Shown here: positions 42,661 to 51,980 of the stretch, piece by piece
Layout: each line of letters begins with the position of its first letter
How positions within the stretch are numbered: position 1 is the stretch's first letter
NCBI RefSeq assembly: GCF_030538755.1
Contig: NZ_JAUNTJ010000001.1
Span: 1-64,000 of the forward strand
Origin: Paracoccus sp. (in: a-proteobacteria)
GTDB lineage: Bacteria; Pseudomonadota; Alphaproteobacteria; Rhodobacterales; Rhodobacteraceae
Length of the DNA stretch: 64,000 bases
Direction: 5' to 3'
Notes under the pieces: generated by a model
What the model was told of the DNA's origin: nothing
The model's input: only the letters and a program-made list of their open reading frames with translations
Databases searched by the model: none
Made by a program: the position numbers and the translations under genes

Positions 42661-44049
42661 TCAGGCCCTGCGGCGGCTGGCCCGGCGGCGCAGCGCGCCA
42701 AGGCCCGCGACGGCCATGCCCAGCAACCATGCCGAGGCGGGCAGCGGCACCGGGGCAGGGGTGGCGATCAGCACTTCGTAGCGCAGGCCATTGGCGGTGC
42801 CGTTCCGGAACCCGGCCCAATAGCTGTGCTGCGCGGTCGGGTTGCCCTGATCGTCCAGCGACCAGATGCCATCGCTGCCGATCGGGGTCAGGTCCAGAAA
42901 GGCGCGCAGGCTGTCTTGCTGTTTCAGCTCGGCCCCCAGCCATGCGGTCAGGAAATGCTGGCCGACATTGTTCATGAAAACGCTGTCCCAGACCGCATCG
43001 GTATAATGCCCCGACACCCCGGCGGCATAGCTTTCCTGCGGCGCGGGGATCGGTGCGGCGGCGTTATGGCCCGCACCGTCAAAGGTCAGCAGCGCACGAT
43101 CCACGCTGGCCGCGCCTTCCCAAATCGCGCGCACACCGTTTTCATAGCCTGACACGCCATCCGCCGAACCGGCGATGAACAGCATCGGAACCTTAATCCC
43201 GGCAAGGCCTTCGGCATCCCAGAAACCGTTGTTCATCCCCCATGGCCCGATGGCCACGGCGGTCTTGATGCGCGGGTCGGGCAGGTCGGCATGTGTCTGG
43301 CTGCCCTGACGGTGGATCGCCAGCGTGTCTTGCGGCGCAAAGGGCATCACGCGGTCAGACAGCCCGCCGCCCGCCGTCACGATGGCCCCGTAACCGCCCA
43401 TGGAATAGCCGATCAGCCCGGCGTTGCCGGCGTCGATCATCCCGGCAAAGCCCGACGCCGGGTCGGCATTCAGCCGCGCCATCTGATCCAGCACAAAAAC
43501 CTGATCCAGCGGGCGGTTCACCAGAGCCGAGGCAAAGGCCCCCTGATCGCCATAGGTCGAATCGGTGTGGTCGATGGCGGCGACGACATAGCCCTTTGAC
43601 GCCAGATTCTCGGCCAGATGCGCCATCAGAAAGCGGTTGCCCGGATAGCCATGGCTAAGCAGAACCAGCGGATAGGGATCATCGGTGGTCGCCGCCGCCG
43701 CGTCGCGCATCGCCCGGCCCGTCAGCGTGGCCTGCGTCACCCCGTCGCGGATCATGGCCTGGAACGAGGTCTCGCCGCTGGTCCCCTGCGCGGCAGGATA
43801 CCACATCTCGACCGTCAGCGGCCGGTCATAGCGGGGCATCGCAGCGGGGTGCGTGGCCTGCGGGTTCAGCGCCAGAATGTCGATCTGGCCGGGGTTGATC
43901 AGATCCAGCCGCCGCATTCCCACGGGCAGGTCGCCATAGGCCGACAGGGCAGGCGCATCGGGCGACTGGCCATCGACGCGGTTCTGCGCGGCAAGAGGGG
44001 TGGCAAGGGTCATGGCAACCAGAGCAACTGAAATGGCGTAACGCGGCAT
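42661..44049 (-). CDS. Secreted alpha/beta hydrolase with VPLPA-CTERM sorting signal
   Basis: A 462-residue exported hydrolase of the dienelactone-hydrolase/PAF-acetylhydrolase-like class. Signal peptide about 1-22 (ending PLAAQ). Visible: TVEMWYPAAQ, PLVLLSHGYPGNRFL, and nucleophile elbow GYSMGGYGA. The C-terminus is PAPVPLPASAWLLGM plus a hydrophobic helix and RRRASRRRA, the VPLPA-CTERM pattern recognised by exosortase-type enzymes. ATG 44049 gives a clean signal peptide. The substrate is unknown, and no exosortase gene is in the window. Confidence 0.85.
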   Translation of the reverse strand: MPRYAISVALVAMTLATPLAAQNRVDGQSPDAPALSAYGDLPVGMRRLDLINPGQIDILALNPQATHPAAMPRYDRPLTVEMWYPAAQGTSGETSFQAMIRDGVTQATLTGRAMRDAAAATTDDPYPLVLLSHGYPGNRFLMAHLAENLASKGYVVAAIDHTDSTYGDQGAFASALVNRPLDQVFVLDQMARLNADPASGFAGMIDAGNAGLIGYSMGGYGAIVTAGGGLSDRVMPFAPQDTLAIHRQGSQTHADLPDPRIKTAVAIGPWGMNNGFWDAEGLAGIKVPMLFIAGSADGVSGYENGVRAIWEGAASVDRALLTFDGAGHNAAAPIPAPQESYAAGVSGHYTDAVWDSVFMNNVGQHFLTAWLGAELKQQDSLRAFLDLTPIGSDGIWSLDDQGNPTAQHSYWAGFRNGTANGLRYEVLIATPAPVPLPASAWLLGMAVAGLGALRRRASRRRA

Positions 44050-44202
44050 GGGCGAACCTCCGTGTAAATTTCCGCGCGCAGCGTAACCGTCAAGCACGAC
44101 ATAACCGTGACGTGCCGCTTTCGGTGGCGACGGCCATTGCGGCGGCGGCATCTGGCCCTATGTTTGGGGTGATCCGGCCCCACGGCCATGGAAAGGAATG
44201 CG

Positions 44203-44286
44203 ATGTCCCGGAACGCCATGCAGCGATTGTCGTTTTACCTGCTGATCGGGCTGACGCTATATGCGTCGCTGGGCGGCGCGGGCTGA
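44203..44286 (+). CDS. Small hydrophobic peptide (27 aa)
   Basis: ATG 44203 follows GGAAAGGAATG at proper spacing and encodes 27 residues: a short basic N-terminus (MSRNAMQR) and one hydrophobic stretch (LSFYLLIGLTLYASLGG), ending TGA 14 bases before the next gene. A good ribosome site and position suggest a real small membrane protein; there are no homology data. Confidence 0.5.
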   Translation: MSRNAMQRLSFYLLIGLTLYASLGGAG

Positions 44287-44300
44287 TAAAGGGGGCAGAC

Positions 44301-45272
44301 ATGGCACAGCGTTACGGCGGGCAGTTTTCCCCCGATGGCAACACCCGCGATCATCGCGGCGGCGATCAGCGGCCTGCGCCTGCGGCCCCCGCACGGGCGC
44401 GGCACCGGCTGGAATCGCGCACGAAATGGATCACCATTGCCGGTATCCCGCTGTTGCTGGGGGCGTTCTGGCAAGACCCGACCGGCATGGCGGCGAATCT
44501 GCTGGGCTTTGGCGGGCTGGCCGCCGGGATGTGGATGACGCGCGAAGGCTTGCAGGCCGAGGCCGCCTATGACGCCCGCCGCACCGCCCGCCGCCCGGCG
44601 ATTCCGCGCAAGCTGTTCGGTGCGGTGCTGACTGGGCTGGGGCTGGGTGTGGGGGCATGGGCACCCGATGCGCTGGCCGGGGCGGGCATCATCGGCGTGG
44701 CCGGGGCGGCGCTGCATATGCTGGCCTTTGGCATGGACCCGATGCGCGACAAGGGGATGGAGGGCGTCGATACCTTTCAGCAAGACCGCGTGGCCCGCAT
44801 CATCGCCGAGGGGCAGGCCTATCTGGACAGCATGAAGGACGCGATCCTGCGCACCGGTGAACGCCGGCTTGAGGCGCGGGTCAACATGTTCGAGGCAACG
44901 GCGCATACCCTGTTCGATCAGGTCGAACAGAACCCCGGCCATCTGACCGCCGTGCGCCGCTATCTGGGCGTCTATCTGCTGGGCGCGCGCGATGCGACGG
45001 TGAAATTCGCCGATCTTTACGCGCAAACCCGCGATCCGCGCGCGCTGGCCGACTGGCAGGCCCTGCTGGACGATCTGGAAACCAATTTCGCCGCCCGCAC
45101 CCGGTCGCTGCTGGAAGGCGGGCGCACGGATATGGACATCGAAATCTCGGTCCTGCGCGATCGTCTGGCGCGCGAAGGGGTGCGCCCGGAAATGAAGGCG
45201 CTGGAAAGCCGCGACGATCCCGGCTTTGCCGAATGGCTGCGCGATCTGGACAAAGACAAGGTGCGCCGCTGA
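44301..45272 (+). CDS. XpaC-like 5-bromo-4-chloroindolyl phosphate hydrolysis family protein
   Basis: A 323-residue membrane-anchored protein with four short hydrophobic segments between about 44 and 145. A helical cytosolic C-terminal domain carries [18 protein letters not shown] and [23 protein letters not shown], as in the XpaC family often found beside tellurite-resistance TelA-like proteins. The biochemical role is unknown. ATG 44301 lies one codon-length after GGGGGCAGAC. Confidence 0.75.
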   Translation: MAQRYGGQFSPDGNTRDHRGGDQRPAPAAPARARHRLESRTKWITIAGIPLLLGAFWQDPTGMAANLLGFGGLAAGMWMTREGLQAEAAYDARRTARRPAIPRKLFGAVLTGLGLGVGAWAPDALAGAGIIGVAGAALHMLAFGMDPMRDKGMEGVDTFQQDRVARIIAEGQAYLDSMKDAILRTGERRLEARVNMFEATAHTLFDQVEQNPGHLTAVRRYLGVYLLGARDATVKFADLYAQTRDPRALADWQALLDDLETNFAARTRSLLEGGRTDMDIEISVLRDRLAREGVRPEMKALESRDDPGFAEWLRDLDKDKVRR

Positions 45273-45273
45273 C

Positions 45274-46050
45274 GTGCCTCGCTTTGCGCTGAAGATCGAA
45301 TATGACGGCGGCCCCTTTGCGGGCTGGCAGGCGCAGGCCGACCGCGATTCCGTTCAGGGCGCGGTGGAAACGGCGCTGGCGGCGCTGGACGCGGGCTTTC
45401 GCGACGGCGCGCGGATCGCGGCGGCGGGGCGCACCGATGCGGGCGTTCACGCCACCGGGCAGGTGGCGACCGCCGATCTGCTGCGCGACTGGGATGGCTT
45501 TCGTCTGGCCGAGGCGCTGAACTGGCACCTGAAACCGGCCCCGGTGGCGGTGCTGGCGGCGGCGCGGGTGCCGGATGATTTCCACGCCCGGTTTTCCGCG
45601 CTGGGGCGGCGCTATCGCTTTCGCCTGCTGGCGCGGCGGGCACCGGCGACGCATGACCGGGGGCGGGTCTGGCAGATCGGGCACGCGCTGGATGCCGATG
45701 CGATGCGCGCGGGCGCGGCGCATCTGATCGGGCGGCACGATTTCACCACCTTCCGGTCAACCATGTGCCAATCGGCCAGCCCGGTCAAAACGCTGGACGG
45801 GATCACCATCACCGAACATGCCGTGCCGCATGGCACCGAATATCGCTTTGATCTGTGGGCGCGTTCGTTCCTGCACAATCAGGTGCGCTCGATCGTTGGC
45901 ACGCTGGAACGGGTGGGGGCGGGCGCATGGCCGGCGGATCGCGTGGCCGAGGCATTGGCCGCCTGTGACCGCGCGGCCTGTGGCCCGGTCTGCCCGCCGC
46001 AGGGCCTGTATCTAAGCGGGGTGGATTACGCTGCCGACCCGTTCACCTGA
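45274..46050 (+). CDS. truA: tRNA pseudouridine(38-40) synthase TruA
   Basis: A 258-residue pseudouridine synthase modifying the anticodon stem-loop. The catalytic Asp is in [29 protein letters not shown] and [14 protein letters not shown] are further family motifs. GTG 45274 is the start: the family begins at RFALxIEYDG, and the longer frame runs into the upstream gene. Confidence 0.95.
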   Translation: MPRFALKIEYDGGPFAGWQAQADRDSVQGAVETALAALDAGFRDGARIAAAGRTDAGVHATGQVATADLLRDWDGFRLAEALNWHLKPAPVAVLAAARVPDDFHARFSALGRRYRFRLLARRAPATHDRGRVWQIGHALDADAMRAGAAHLIGRHDFTTFRSTMCQSASPVKTLDGITITEHAVPHGTEYRFDLWARSFLHNQVRSIVGTLERVGAGAWPADRVAEALAACDRAACGPVCPPQGLYLSGVDYAADPFT

Positions 46051-46093
46051 CCAGACCGGCCCGTTTGTCCAGCGGGCATCGGGCGGGCAAGGA

Positions 46094-46888
46094 TCAGCGG
46101 TGGCGGCGCGGGCGTTCGTCGCGCAGCACCACCACCTTGACCGTGTTCCAGATGATCCACAGGTCCATGCCCAGGGTGCGCTGTTCCTGATAGATGCTGT
46201 CGATCTTCAGCTTGGCGGGCAGGCAGCGGCGGTAATAGGCGGCCTCGGTCGCCTCGGCGCTGCGGCAGTTGGCAAGGATCTTGTCCTCGTGCCGGTGATA
46301 GATCAGCGTTGCCAGCCCGGTCGCGCCGGGGCGGCAGCGCAGCACGCGGGCATAATGCAGCGGAAAGCGTTCGACATATTCCGGCAGCGGCGGGCGCGGG
46401 CCGACAAAGCTCATGTCGCCGCGCAGGATGTTGAACAGTTGCGGCAGTTCGTCGATCCGGGTGCGGCGCAGGAAATGGCCGAACGGGGTGATGCGCCAGT
46501 TCTTGTGCGCGCCGGTCGCGCCGAAATCGGCCTCGTCCCGGATCATGGTGCGGAATTTCAACTGCGTGAAGGCCTGACCCGGCGCGCGCATCCGCTGCGC
46601 GCGATACAGCAGCGGGCCACCCTCGATCAGCTTGTGCAGGATGGCGATGACCAGCATCACCACCGACAGCGGAATCAGCAGGATGACCGATGCCACGATG
46701 TCGAACAGCCGCTTGCCCAGTGGCATGACGGATTTGGCAGGCAGCAGGGATTCGGCGTCAAGCCCGGAAACCAGAGGGGGGGCAAGGGCCGCAACCTTGG
46801 CCGCGTTGCTTCTGTTCCAGTCCTGGTGAATTGTCACTGCCTGATCCGGGGTTGCTGACGTGCAGAAAAGCCGATTTTCGGGTAACAT
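46094..46888 (-). CDS. Sugar transferase (undecaprenyl-phosphate glycosyl-1-phosphate transferase type)
   Basis: A 264-residue initiating glycosyltransferase of the bacterial sugar transferase family (ExoY/WcaJ-type), which starts exopolysaccharide or lipid-linked repeat synthesis. Visible: KRLFDIVASVILLIPLSVVML (membrane hairpin), LKFRTMIRDEAD, RRTRIDELPQLFNILRGDMSFVGPRP, and a polyprenyl-binding C-terminus. It stands alone without a polysaccharide cluster. The start is uncertain: ATG 46888 is used; a GTG at 46951 is possible. Confidence 0.88.
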   Translation of the reverse strand: MLPENRLFCTSATPDQAVTIHQDWNRSNAAKVAALAPPLVSGLDAESLLPAKSVMPLGKRLFDIVASVILLIPLSVVMLVIAILHKLIEGGPLLYRAQRMRAPGQAFTQLKFRTMIRDEADFGATGAHKNWRITPFGHFLRRTRIDELPQLFNILRGDMSFVGPRPPLPEYVERFPLHYARVLRCRPGATGLATLIYHRHEDKILANCRSAEATEAAYYRRCLPAKLKIDSIYQEQRTLGMDLWIIWNTVKVVVLRDERPRRHR

Positions 46889-46995
46889 AGTAAATATCGC
46901 TTGGAAACCCCGGCGGGGACCGGCGGCAGGAAAGGCTTGCAGGAATGGCACACATCCGCCACTCTGACCGCCTGATGGCCGGGATATGAGGGACG

Positions 46996-47451
46996 ATGCG
47001 CAAGTTTATGGTGCTTCTGGACGACTCGCGCGAATGCCTGAACGCGATCCGCTATGCCGCGATGCGCGCCTCGCGCACGGGGGGCGGTGTGGTGGTGGTG
47101 TCGGTGATCCGCCCCGACGAAATCCAGCACGGCTTTGGCGTCGCCGATGTCATGCGGGCCGAGGCGATGGAACGGATTCAGGCGCATTTCGACGTTTATG
47201 CCAAATGGATGCGCGATAAAAAAAACGTCGAACCCGAACTGGTCGTGCGTGAAGGCGACCCCGCCGATCAGTTGATCGCCTATCTGTCCGAGGATTCCGA
47301 AATCGGCGTCATCGTGCTGGGCATGGCCAGCGACAAAGGGGCGCAGAACCCGGTGGTCAGCCGGCTGTTGCGCGATGTCGGCATGTTGTCGGCACCGATC
47401 ACGCTGGTGCCGGGCGATCTGGAAAAGGACCGGCTTGAAGCGATCAGCTAG
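46996..47451 (+). CDS. Universal stress protein (UspA family)
   Basis: A 151-residue single-domain Usp. N-terminal KFMVLLDDSRECLNAIRYA; the C-terminal region has VIVLGMASD and SRLLRDVGMLSAPITLVP, with a partial G-2x-G-9x-G(S/T) nucleotide pattern, so ATP binding is uncertain. TGAGGGACG precedes ATG 46996. Confidence 0.88.
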   Translation: MRKFMVLLDDSRECLNAIRYAAMRASRTGGGVVVVSVIRPDEIQHGFGVADVMRAEAMERIQAHFDVYAKWMRDKKNVEPELVVREGDPADQLIAYLSEDSEIGVIVLGMASDKGAQNPVVSRLLRDVGMLSAPITLVPGDLEKDRLEAIS

Positions 47452-47507
47452 GGCCGCTTGACCCCGCCCCGGCCGCCCCCCATATGAGGGCAACAAAGGA
47501 GCCGCCG

Positions 47508-48077
47508 ATGTTCATTCAGACCGAAACCACGCCCAATCCCGCGACGCTGAAATTCCTGCCCGGCGAAACCGTGCTGGGCGCGCAGGGCACCGCCGATTTT
47601 CCGACGGTGGAATCCGCCGCCGCCTCGCCCTTGGCCAGCCGCATCTTTGCGGTTCCGGGTGTGACGGGCGTGTTTCTGGGCGCTGATTTCGTGACTGTGA
47701 CCAAGGGCGACGATACGCCTTGGGATCACCTGAAACCGCCGGTTCTGGGCGCGATCATGGATCATTACCAGTCCGGCGCCCCGGTGATCGAGGGGGCGGC
47801 AGGGGCCGCCGCCACCGGCGGGCACGCCGATCACAGCGGCCCGGATGCGGAAATCGTCGGCCAGATCAAAGAGCTGCTGGATACCCGCGTGCGCCCCGCC
47901 GTGGCGCAGGATGGCGGCGACATCACCTTCCACGGCTTTGATCGCGGCATCGTCTATCTGCATATGCAGGGGGCCTGCGCCGGTTGCCCCTCGTCCACGC
48001 TGACGCTGAAAATGGGCATCGAAAACCTGCTGCGCCACTATATCCCCGAAGTGGTCGAGGTGCGCCCCGTTGCCTGA
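47508..48077 (+). CDS. NifU-family iron-sulfur cluster carrier (Nfu)
   Basis: A 189-residue Nfu protein: N-terminal Nfu domain (FIQTETTPNPATLKFLPG, about 2-90) and C-terminal NifU domain with the cluster-binding CAGCPSS motif (about 160-166). It delivers 4Fe-4S clusters to target enzymes. AAAGGAG upstream of ATG 47508. Its end overlaps tsaB by eight bases. Confidence 0.94.
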   Translation: MFIQTETTPNPATLKFLPGETVLGAQGTADFPTVESAAASPLASRIFAVPGVTGVFLGADFVTVTKGDDTPWDHLKPPVLGAIMDHYQSGAPVIEGAAGAAATGGHADHSGPDAEIVGQIKELLDTRVRPAVAQDGGDITFHGFDRGIVYLHMQGACAGCPSSTLTLKMGIENLLRHYIPEVVEVRPVA

Positions 48078-48720
48078 GCCGCTGGTTCTGGCCTTTGACA
48101 CATCGGCCGCGCATTGCGCGGCCGCTTTGCTGTCGGGCGACCGGGTGCTGGCCGCTGCGCATCAGGATATGGCCAAGGGTCAGGCCGAACATCTGTTTCC
48201 GCTGCTGGAACAGGTGCTGGCGGATGCGGGCAAGGGCTGGGCCGATCTGGATGTGATCGGCGTCGGTATCGGGCCGGGGAACTTTACCGGCGTGCGCATT
48301 TCCGTGGCCGCCGCGCGCGGGCTGGCGCTGTCGCTGGGGGTGCCGACCGTCGGCGTCACCACGTTGCAGGCGCTGCGCCATGGGTTGCCCGGCGTGGTCG
48401 TGGCCAGTGCCGATGCGCGTCAGGACCGGCTGTATGTTCAGGTCTTTGATGCCGGCGACGCGCCGCCGGTGCTGTGTGATCTGCACAGCCTGCCCGCCAT
48501 TCCCGCGCAGGCCCGGCCGCTGTGCGTCGGCCATGGTGCCGACCGCATCGCTGCCGCCTGTGGCGGGCAGGTGGCCGCGCCCGCCTTTGCGCTGCCCGTC
48601 GCCATCGCCCGGATCGCCGCGGCCCGGCGCGACAACCCCGGTCCGCCGCCCGCGCCCTTGTATCTGCGCCCCGCCGATGCCGCCCCTGCGCGCGATTCCG
48701 GCCCGGTGATCCTGACGTGA
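48070..48720 (+). CDS. tsaB: tRNA N6-adenosine threonylcarbamoyltransferase subunit TsaB
   Basis: A 216-residue ASKHA-fold partner of TsaD for t6A37 formation. Visible: LVLAFDTSAAHCAAALL, the dimer helix with QAEHLFPLLEQVLADAG, and GVGIGPGNFTGVRISVAAARGL. The start is TTG 48070 inside the end of nfu, the only start that preserves the conserved N-terminus. The stop overlaps rimI (GTGA). Confidence 0.93.
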   Translation: MPEPLVLAFDTSAAHCAAALLSGDRVLAAAHQDMAKGQAEHLFPLLEQVLADAGKGWADLDVIGVGIGPGNFTGVRISVAAARGLALSLGVPTVGVTTLQALRHGLPGVVVASADARQDRLYVQVFDAGDAPPVLCDLHSLPAIPAQARPLCVGHGADRIAAACGGQVAAPAFALPVAIARIAAARRDNPGPPPAPLYLRPADAAPARDSGPVILT

Positions 48721-49133
48721 CGCCCGCTGATCTGGCCGCGCTGCACGCCCGCTGCTTTACCGTTCCAAGGCCATGGAATGCCGACGAAATATCCGATGTT
48801 CTGTCCGCGCCGGGGGCCTTTTTGCTGTTGGTGCGCGGCGGTTTTCTGATTGGCCGCGCCATCGCAGGCGAGGCCGAGTTGCTGACCGTCGCCGTCCCGC
48901 CTGAAATGCGGCGGCAGGGCGTGGGCCGGGCGCTGCTGCACGGCTTTGCCCTTGCCGCTGCACAGCGCGGCGCGGATGAGGCGTTTTTAGAGGTGGCGTC
49001 GGATAATACCGCCGCGCGGGCGCTGTATGCGGCGGATGGCTGGGGCGATGCCGGGCGGCGGCGCGGCTATTACGGGCCGGGGCTGGATGCCCTGGTGCTG
49101 CGCAAGCCGCTGTTCAAAGACGCATCTTGCTGA
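48717..49133 (+). CDS. rimI: RimI-like ribosomal protein N-acetyltransferase
   Basis: A 138-residue GNAT enzyme, the usual partner of tsaB, that acetylates the N-terminus of ribosomal protein S18 in E. coli. The acetyl-CoA loop is VPPEMRRQGVGRALLHG; LEVASDNTAARALYAADGW follows. Start GTG 48717 overlaps the tsaB stop by four bases. Confidence 0.9.
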   Translation: MTPADLAALHARCFTVPRPWNADEISDVLSAPGAFLLLVRGGFLIGRAIAGEAELLTVAVPPEMRRQGVGRALLHGFALAAAQRGADEAFLEVASDNTAARALYAADGWGDAGRRRGYYGPGLDALVLRKPLFKDASC

Positions 49134-49184
49134 AAAAGCCCGGCAAATACGCCCGATGATGCTGCGTCAAGACCAAGAATCCGG

Positions 49185-49213
49185 TTGACCGTCATGGACG
49201 CTTGCGCCCTAAT
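49185..49213 (+). promoter_or_regulatory. Putative sigma70 promoter of the nucleoside transport operon
   Basis: TTGACC at 49185-49190 and CCTAAT at 49208-49213, separated by 17 bases, 52 bases before the start codon. I looked for a purine riboswitch here and saw none. Confidence 0.4.
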
Positions 49214-49264
49214 CCCATGGTCACGCGGGCAGAGTCGCCCGCCAAAAACAGGTGAGGTATCGCT

Positions 49265-50260
49265 ATGGCGATGATGAAATTCCGGCTGCTGGGCGGGGCT
49301 GCGGTCTTGGCGCTGTCTTCGGGTGCCGCGCTGGCTGAACCGGCGCTGATCTTTGATCTGGGCGGCAAGTTCGACAAATCCTTTAACGAGGCTGCCTATG
49401 TCGGTGCCAAACGCTGGGCCGATGAAACCGGCGGCACCTATAAGGAACTGGAAATGCAGTCCGAGGCGCAGCGGGAACAGGCCCTGCGCCGCCTGTCGGA
49501 AACCGGCGCCAATCCGATCGTGATGACCGGCTTTGCCTTTGGCGATGTGCTGAACAAGATCGCGCCCGATTATCCCGACACGAAATTCGTCATCGTCGAT
49601 ATGGTGGTGGAACAGCCCAACGTGCAATCGGTCGTCTTTACCGAAGAGCAGGGGTCGTATCTGGCGGGCGTGATGGCGGCGATGGCGTCTGAAACCGGGA
49701 CCGTCGGCTTTATCGGCGGGATGGATGTGCCGCTGATCCACAAATTCGAATGCGGCTATGCGCAGGGCTTCAAGGCGACGCGGCCCGATGGCCGGGTGAT
49801 CGTCAACTATACCGGCACCACGCCTGCGGCATGGAACGATCCGGTCAAGGGTGGCGAACTGGCCCGCGCGCAGAAATCGCAGGGCGCTGACGTGATCTAT
49901 GCCGCGGCGGGGGGCACCGGCATCGGTATCCTTCAGGCCGCCGCCGACGAAGGCATCCTGTCCATCGGCGTGGACAGCAACCAGAATCACCTGCATCCGG
50001 GCAAGGTGCTGACCTCGATGGTCAAGCAGGTGGATAACGCCGTCTATAACATCTTTACCGGCGGCGCCGAGGCGGTCGAGCCGGGGATCAAGGTCATGGA
50101 TCTGTCGGTCGATGGCGTCGGCGTGGTCGTTGACGACAATAACCGCGATCTGGTCAGCGCCGAGATGCAGGCCGCCGTGGACGAGGCCAAGGCCAAGATC
50201 ATCGACGGTGAAATCAAGGTGCATGATTACATGGCCGACAACCTCTGCCCGGTGAGCTGA
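49265..50260 (+). CDS. BMP family nucleoside ABC transporter substrate-binding protein
   Basis: A 331-residue exported binding protein of the BMP/Med/PnrA family, which binds purine nucleosides. Signal peptide about 1-24 (ending ALAE), then LIFDLGGKFDKSFNEAAYVG; GFIGGMDVPLIHKFECGYAQG; VIYAAAGGTGIGILQAA; and SIGVDSNQNH. There is no lipobox, so it is a soluble periplasmic protein. The AGGTGAGG site supports ATG 49265 (another ATG two codons later). First gene of an operon ending in a phosphorylase. Confidence 0.93.
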   Translation: MAMMKFRLLGGAAVLALSSGAALAEPALIFDLGGKFDKSFNEAAYVGAKRWADETGGTYKELEMQSEAQREQALRRLSETGANPIVMTGFAFGDVLNKIAPDYPDTKFVIVDMVVEQPNVQSVVFTEEQGSYLAGVMAAMASETGTVGFIGGMDVPLIHKFECGYAQGFKATRPDGRVIVNYTGTTPAAWNDPVKGGELARAQKSQGADVIYAAAGGTGIGILQAAADEGILSIGVDSNQNHLHPGKVLTSMVKQVDNAVYNIFTGGAEAVEPGIKVMDLSVDGVGVVVDDNNRDLVSAEMQAAVDEAKAKIIDGEIKVHDYMADNLCPVS

Positions 50261-50263
50261 CCT

Positions 50264-51865
50264 ATGGCGGCAGCCGGACATTCGGCACAGGGGCGGCCAG
50301 CATCGGCCGCCCCATATGCCATTGAATTACGCGGTATTTCCAAGGCTTTCGGTCCGGTTCAGGCGAATCGCGACATCAGCCTTGCCGTGCCCAGAGGCAC
50401 GATTCAGGGCATCATCGGCGAAAACGGCGCGGGCAAATCCACGCTGATGTCGATTCTGTATGGGTTCTATAAACCCGATGCCGGTGAAATTCTGGTGAAC
50501 GGCCAGCCGCTGAGCATTACCGATTCCATGACCGCGATCCGCGCGGGCATCGGCATGGTGTTTCAGCATTTCAAGCTGGTGCAGAACTTTACCGTTCTGG
50601 AAAACATCATTCTGGGGGCCGAGGATGGCGCCTTGCTGCGCCCCTCGCTGTCCAAGGCGCGCGGGGCGCTGCGTGATCTGGCGGCTGAATATCAGTTGAA
50701 CGTCGATCCCGATGCGCTGGTCGAGGAACTGTCGGTCGGCCATCAGCAGCGGGTGGAAATCCTCAAGGCGCTGTATCGGCAGGCCGATATTCTGATTCTG
50801 GACGAACCCACCGGCGTGCTGACCCCCGCCGAGGCGGATCACCTGTTCCGCATCCTGCGCGGGCTGCGGGACGAGGGGAAAACCATCATCCTGATTACGC
50901 ATAAACTGCGCGAAATCATGGAGATCACCGATAACGTATCCGTCATGCGCCGGGGCGAGATGGTCGGCCATGTGCGCACGGCCGACACCAGCCCCGAAGA
51001 ACTGGCCGAGATGATGGTCGGTCGCAAGGTTCTGCTGAATGTCGATAAACGGCCCGCCAGCCCCGGCGCGCCGATCTTGCAGGTGCAGGATCTGCGCATG
51101 ACCGATGCCGATGGCGTGGAACGGTTGCGCGGCATCAGCTTTGACATCCGCGCGGGCGAGGTGCTGGGGATCGCCGGGGTTTCCGGCAACGGGCAGACGC
51201 AACTGCTGGAAATCCTGGGCGGTTTTCCCGAAAAAGGCGCGCAGATCGGTGGTGCGGTGCAGGTGAACGGCCAGCCCTTGCCGCTGAGCGGGCGCGGCGC
51301 CGATGCCCGCAGCCGTCGCCGCGCCGGGATCGGCCATGTCCCCGAGGATCGTCAGGTCGAGGGGCTGATTATGGATTTTGCCGCATGGGAAAACGTCGCT
51401 TTCGGCTATCACGACGATCCTGCCTATAGCAGCGGGCTGTTCATGGATCGCGCGGCCATCCGCGCCGATGCGGTGGGCAAGATCGAACGCTTTGACATCC
51501 GCCCGCCAAGCTGCGATCTGGCGGCGCGCAATTTTTCCGGCGGCAACCAGCAAAAGATCGTCTGCGCCCGCGAGATCGAGCGCAACCCCGATCTGCTGCT
51601 GATCGGCCAGCCCACGCGCGGCGTGGACATCGGCGCGATCGAGTTCATCCACAAGCGCATCATCGAATTGCGCGACGCGGGCAAGGCGGTGCTGCTGGTC
51701 AGCGTCGAACTGGACGAGATCATGGCCCTGTCTGACCGCATCGCGGTGATGTTCGACGGCCGGATCATGGGCGAACGCCTGCCCGGCCAGACCTCGGCGG
51801 GCGAGTTGGGCCTGTTGATGGCCGGTGTGACGGGCGACGCGCCCAATGTCGGGGGGCAGGTCTGA
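50264..51865 (+). CDS. Nucleoside ABC transporter, double ATP-binding protein
   Basis: A 533-residue fused pair of ABC ATPase domains as in sugar/nucleoside importers (RbsA, NupA/YufO type). First domain: Walker A GENGAGKST, signature LSVGHQQRVEIL, Walker B ILILDEPTGVL. Second domain: degenerate Walker A GVSGNGQTQL and signature FSGGNQQKIV. It starts three bases after the binding-protein stop. A family A repeat separates it from the permease genes. Confidence 0.94.
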   Translation: MAAAGHSAQGRPASAAPYAIELRGISKAFGPVQANRDISLAVPRGTIQGIIGENGAGKSTLMSILYGFYKPDAGEILVNGQPLSITDSMTAIRAGIGMVFQHFKLVQNFTVLENIILGAEDGALLRPSLSKARGALRDLAAEYQLNVDPDALVEELSVGHQQRVEILKALYRQADILILDEPTGVLTPAEADHLFRILRGLRDEGKTIILITHKLREIMEITDNVSVMRRGEMVGHVRTADTSPEELAEMMVGRKVLLNVDKRPASPGAPILQVQDLRMTDADGVERLRGISFDIRAGEVLGIAGVSGNGQTQLLEILGGFPEKGAQIGGAVQVNGQPLPLSGRGADARSRRRAGIGHVPEDRQVEGLIMDFAAWENVAFGYHDDPAYSSGLFMDRAAIRADAVGKIERFDIRPPSCDLAARNFSGGNQQKIVCAREIERNPDLLLIGQPTRGVDIGAIEFIHKRIIELRDAGKAVLLVSVELDEIMALSDRIAVMFDGRIMGERLPGQTSAGELGLLMAGVTGDAPNVGGQV

Positions 51866-51879
51866 TGGCACGGGCGGAT

Positions 51880-51911
51880 GCCTCCGGCGGGGATATTTAT
51901 AAACGAAAGAC
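51880..51911 (-). repeat. Intergenic repeat, family A (copy A5) inside the nucleoside operon
   Basis: On the minus strand it reads CGTCTTTCGTTTATAAATAT followed by CCCCGCCGGAGGC, like A1 and A3 with a changed middle. It sits in the 115-base gap between the ATPase and the first permease, an unusual place within an otherwise tightly packed operon. Confidence 0.6.
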
Positions 51912-51980
51912 GCAGCCTGGCTGCGGCGCGGTGGTGCCCGGCGGCGCTGTGGCGTGCGGCAAGACACGAAAGGCCCCGTG

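Noticed and set aside
49134..49264. Purine riboswitch upstream of the nucleoside operon
   Set aside because: The 131-base leader contains no recognisable purine aptamer core; only a plausible sigma70 promoter and ribosome site are seen.
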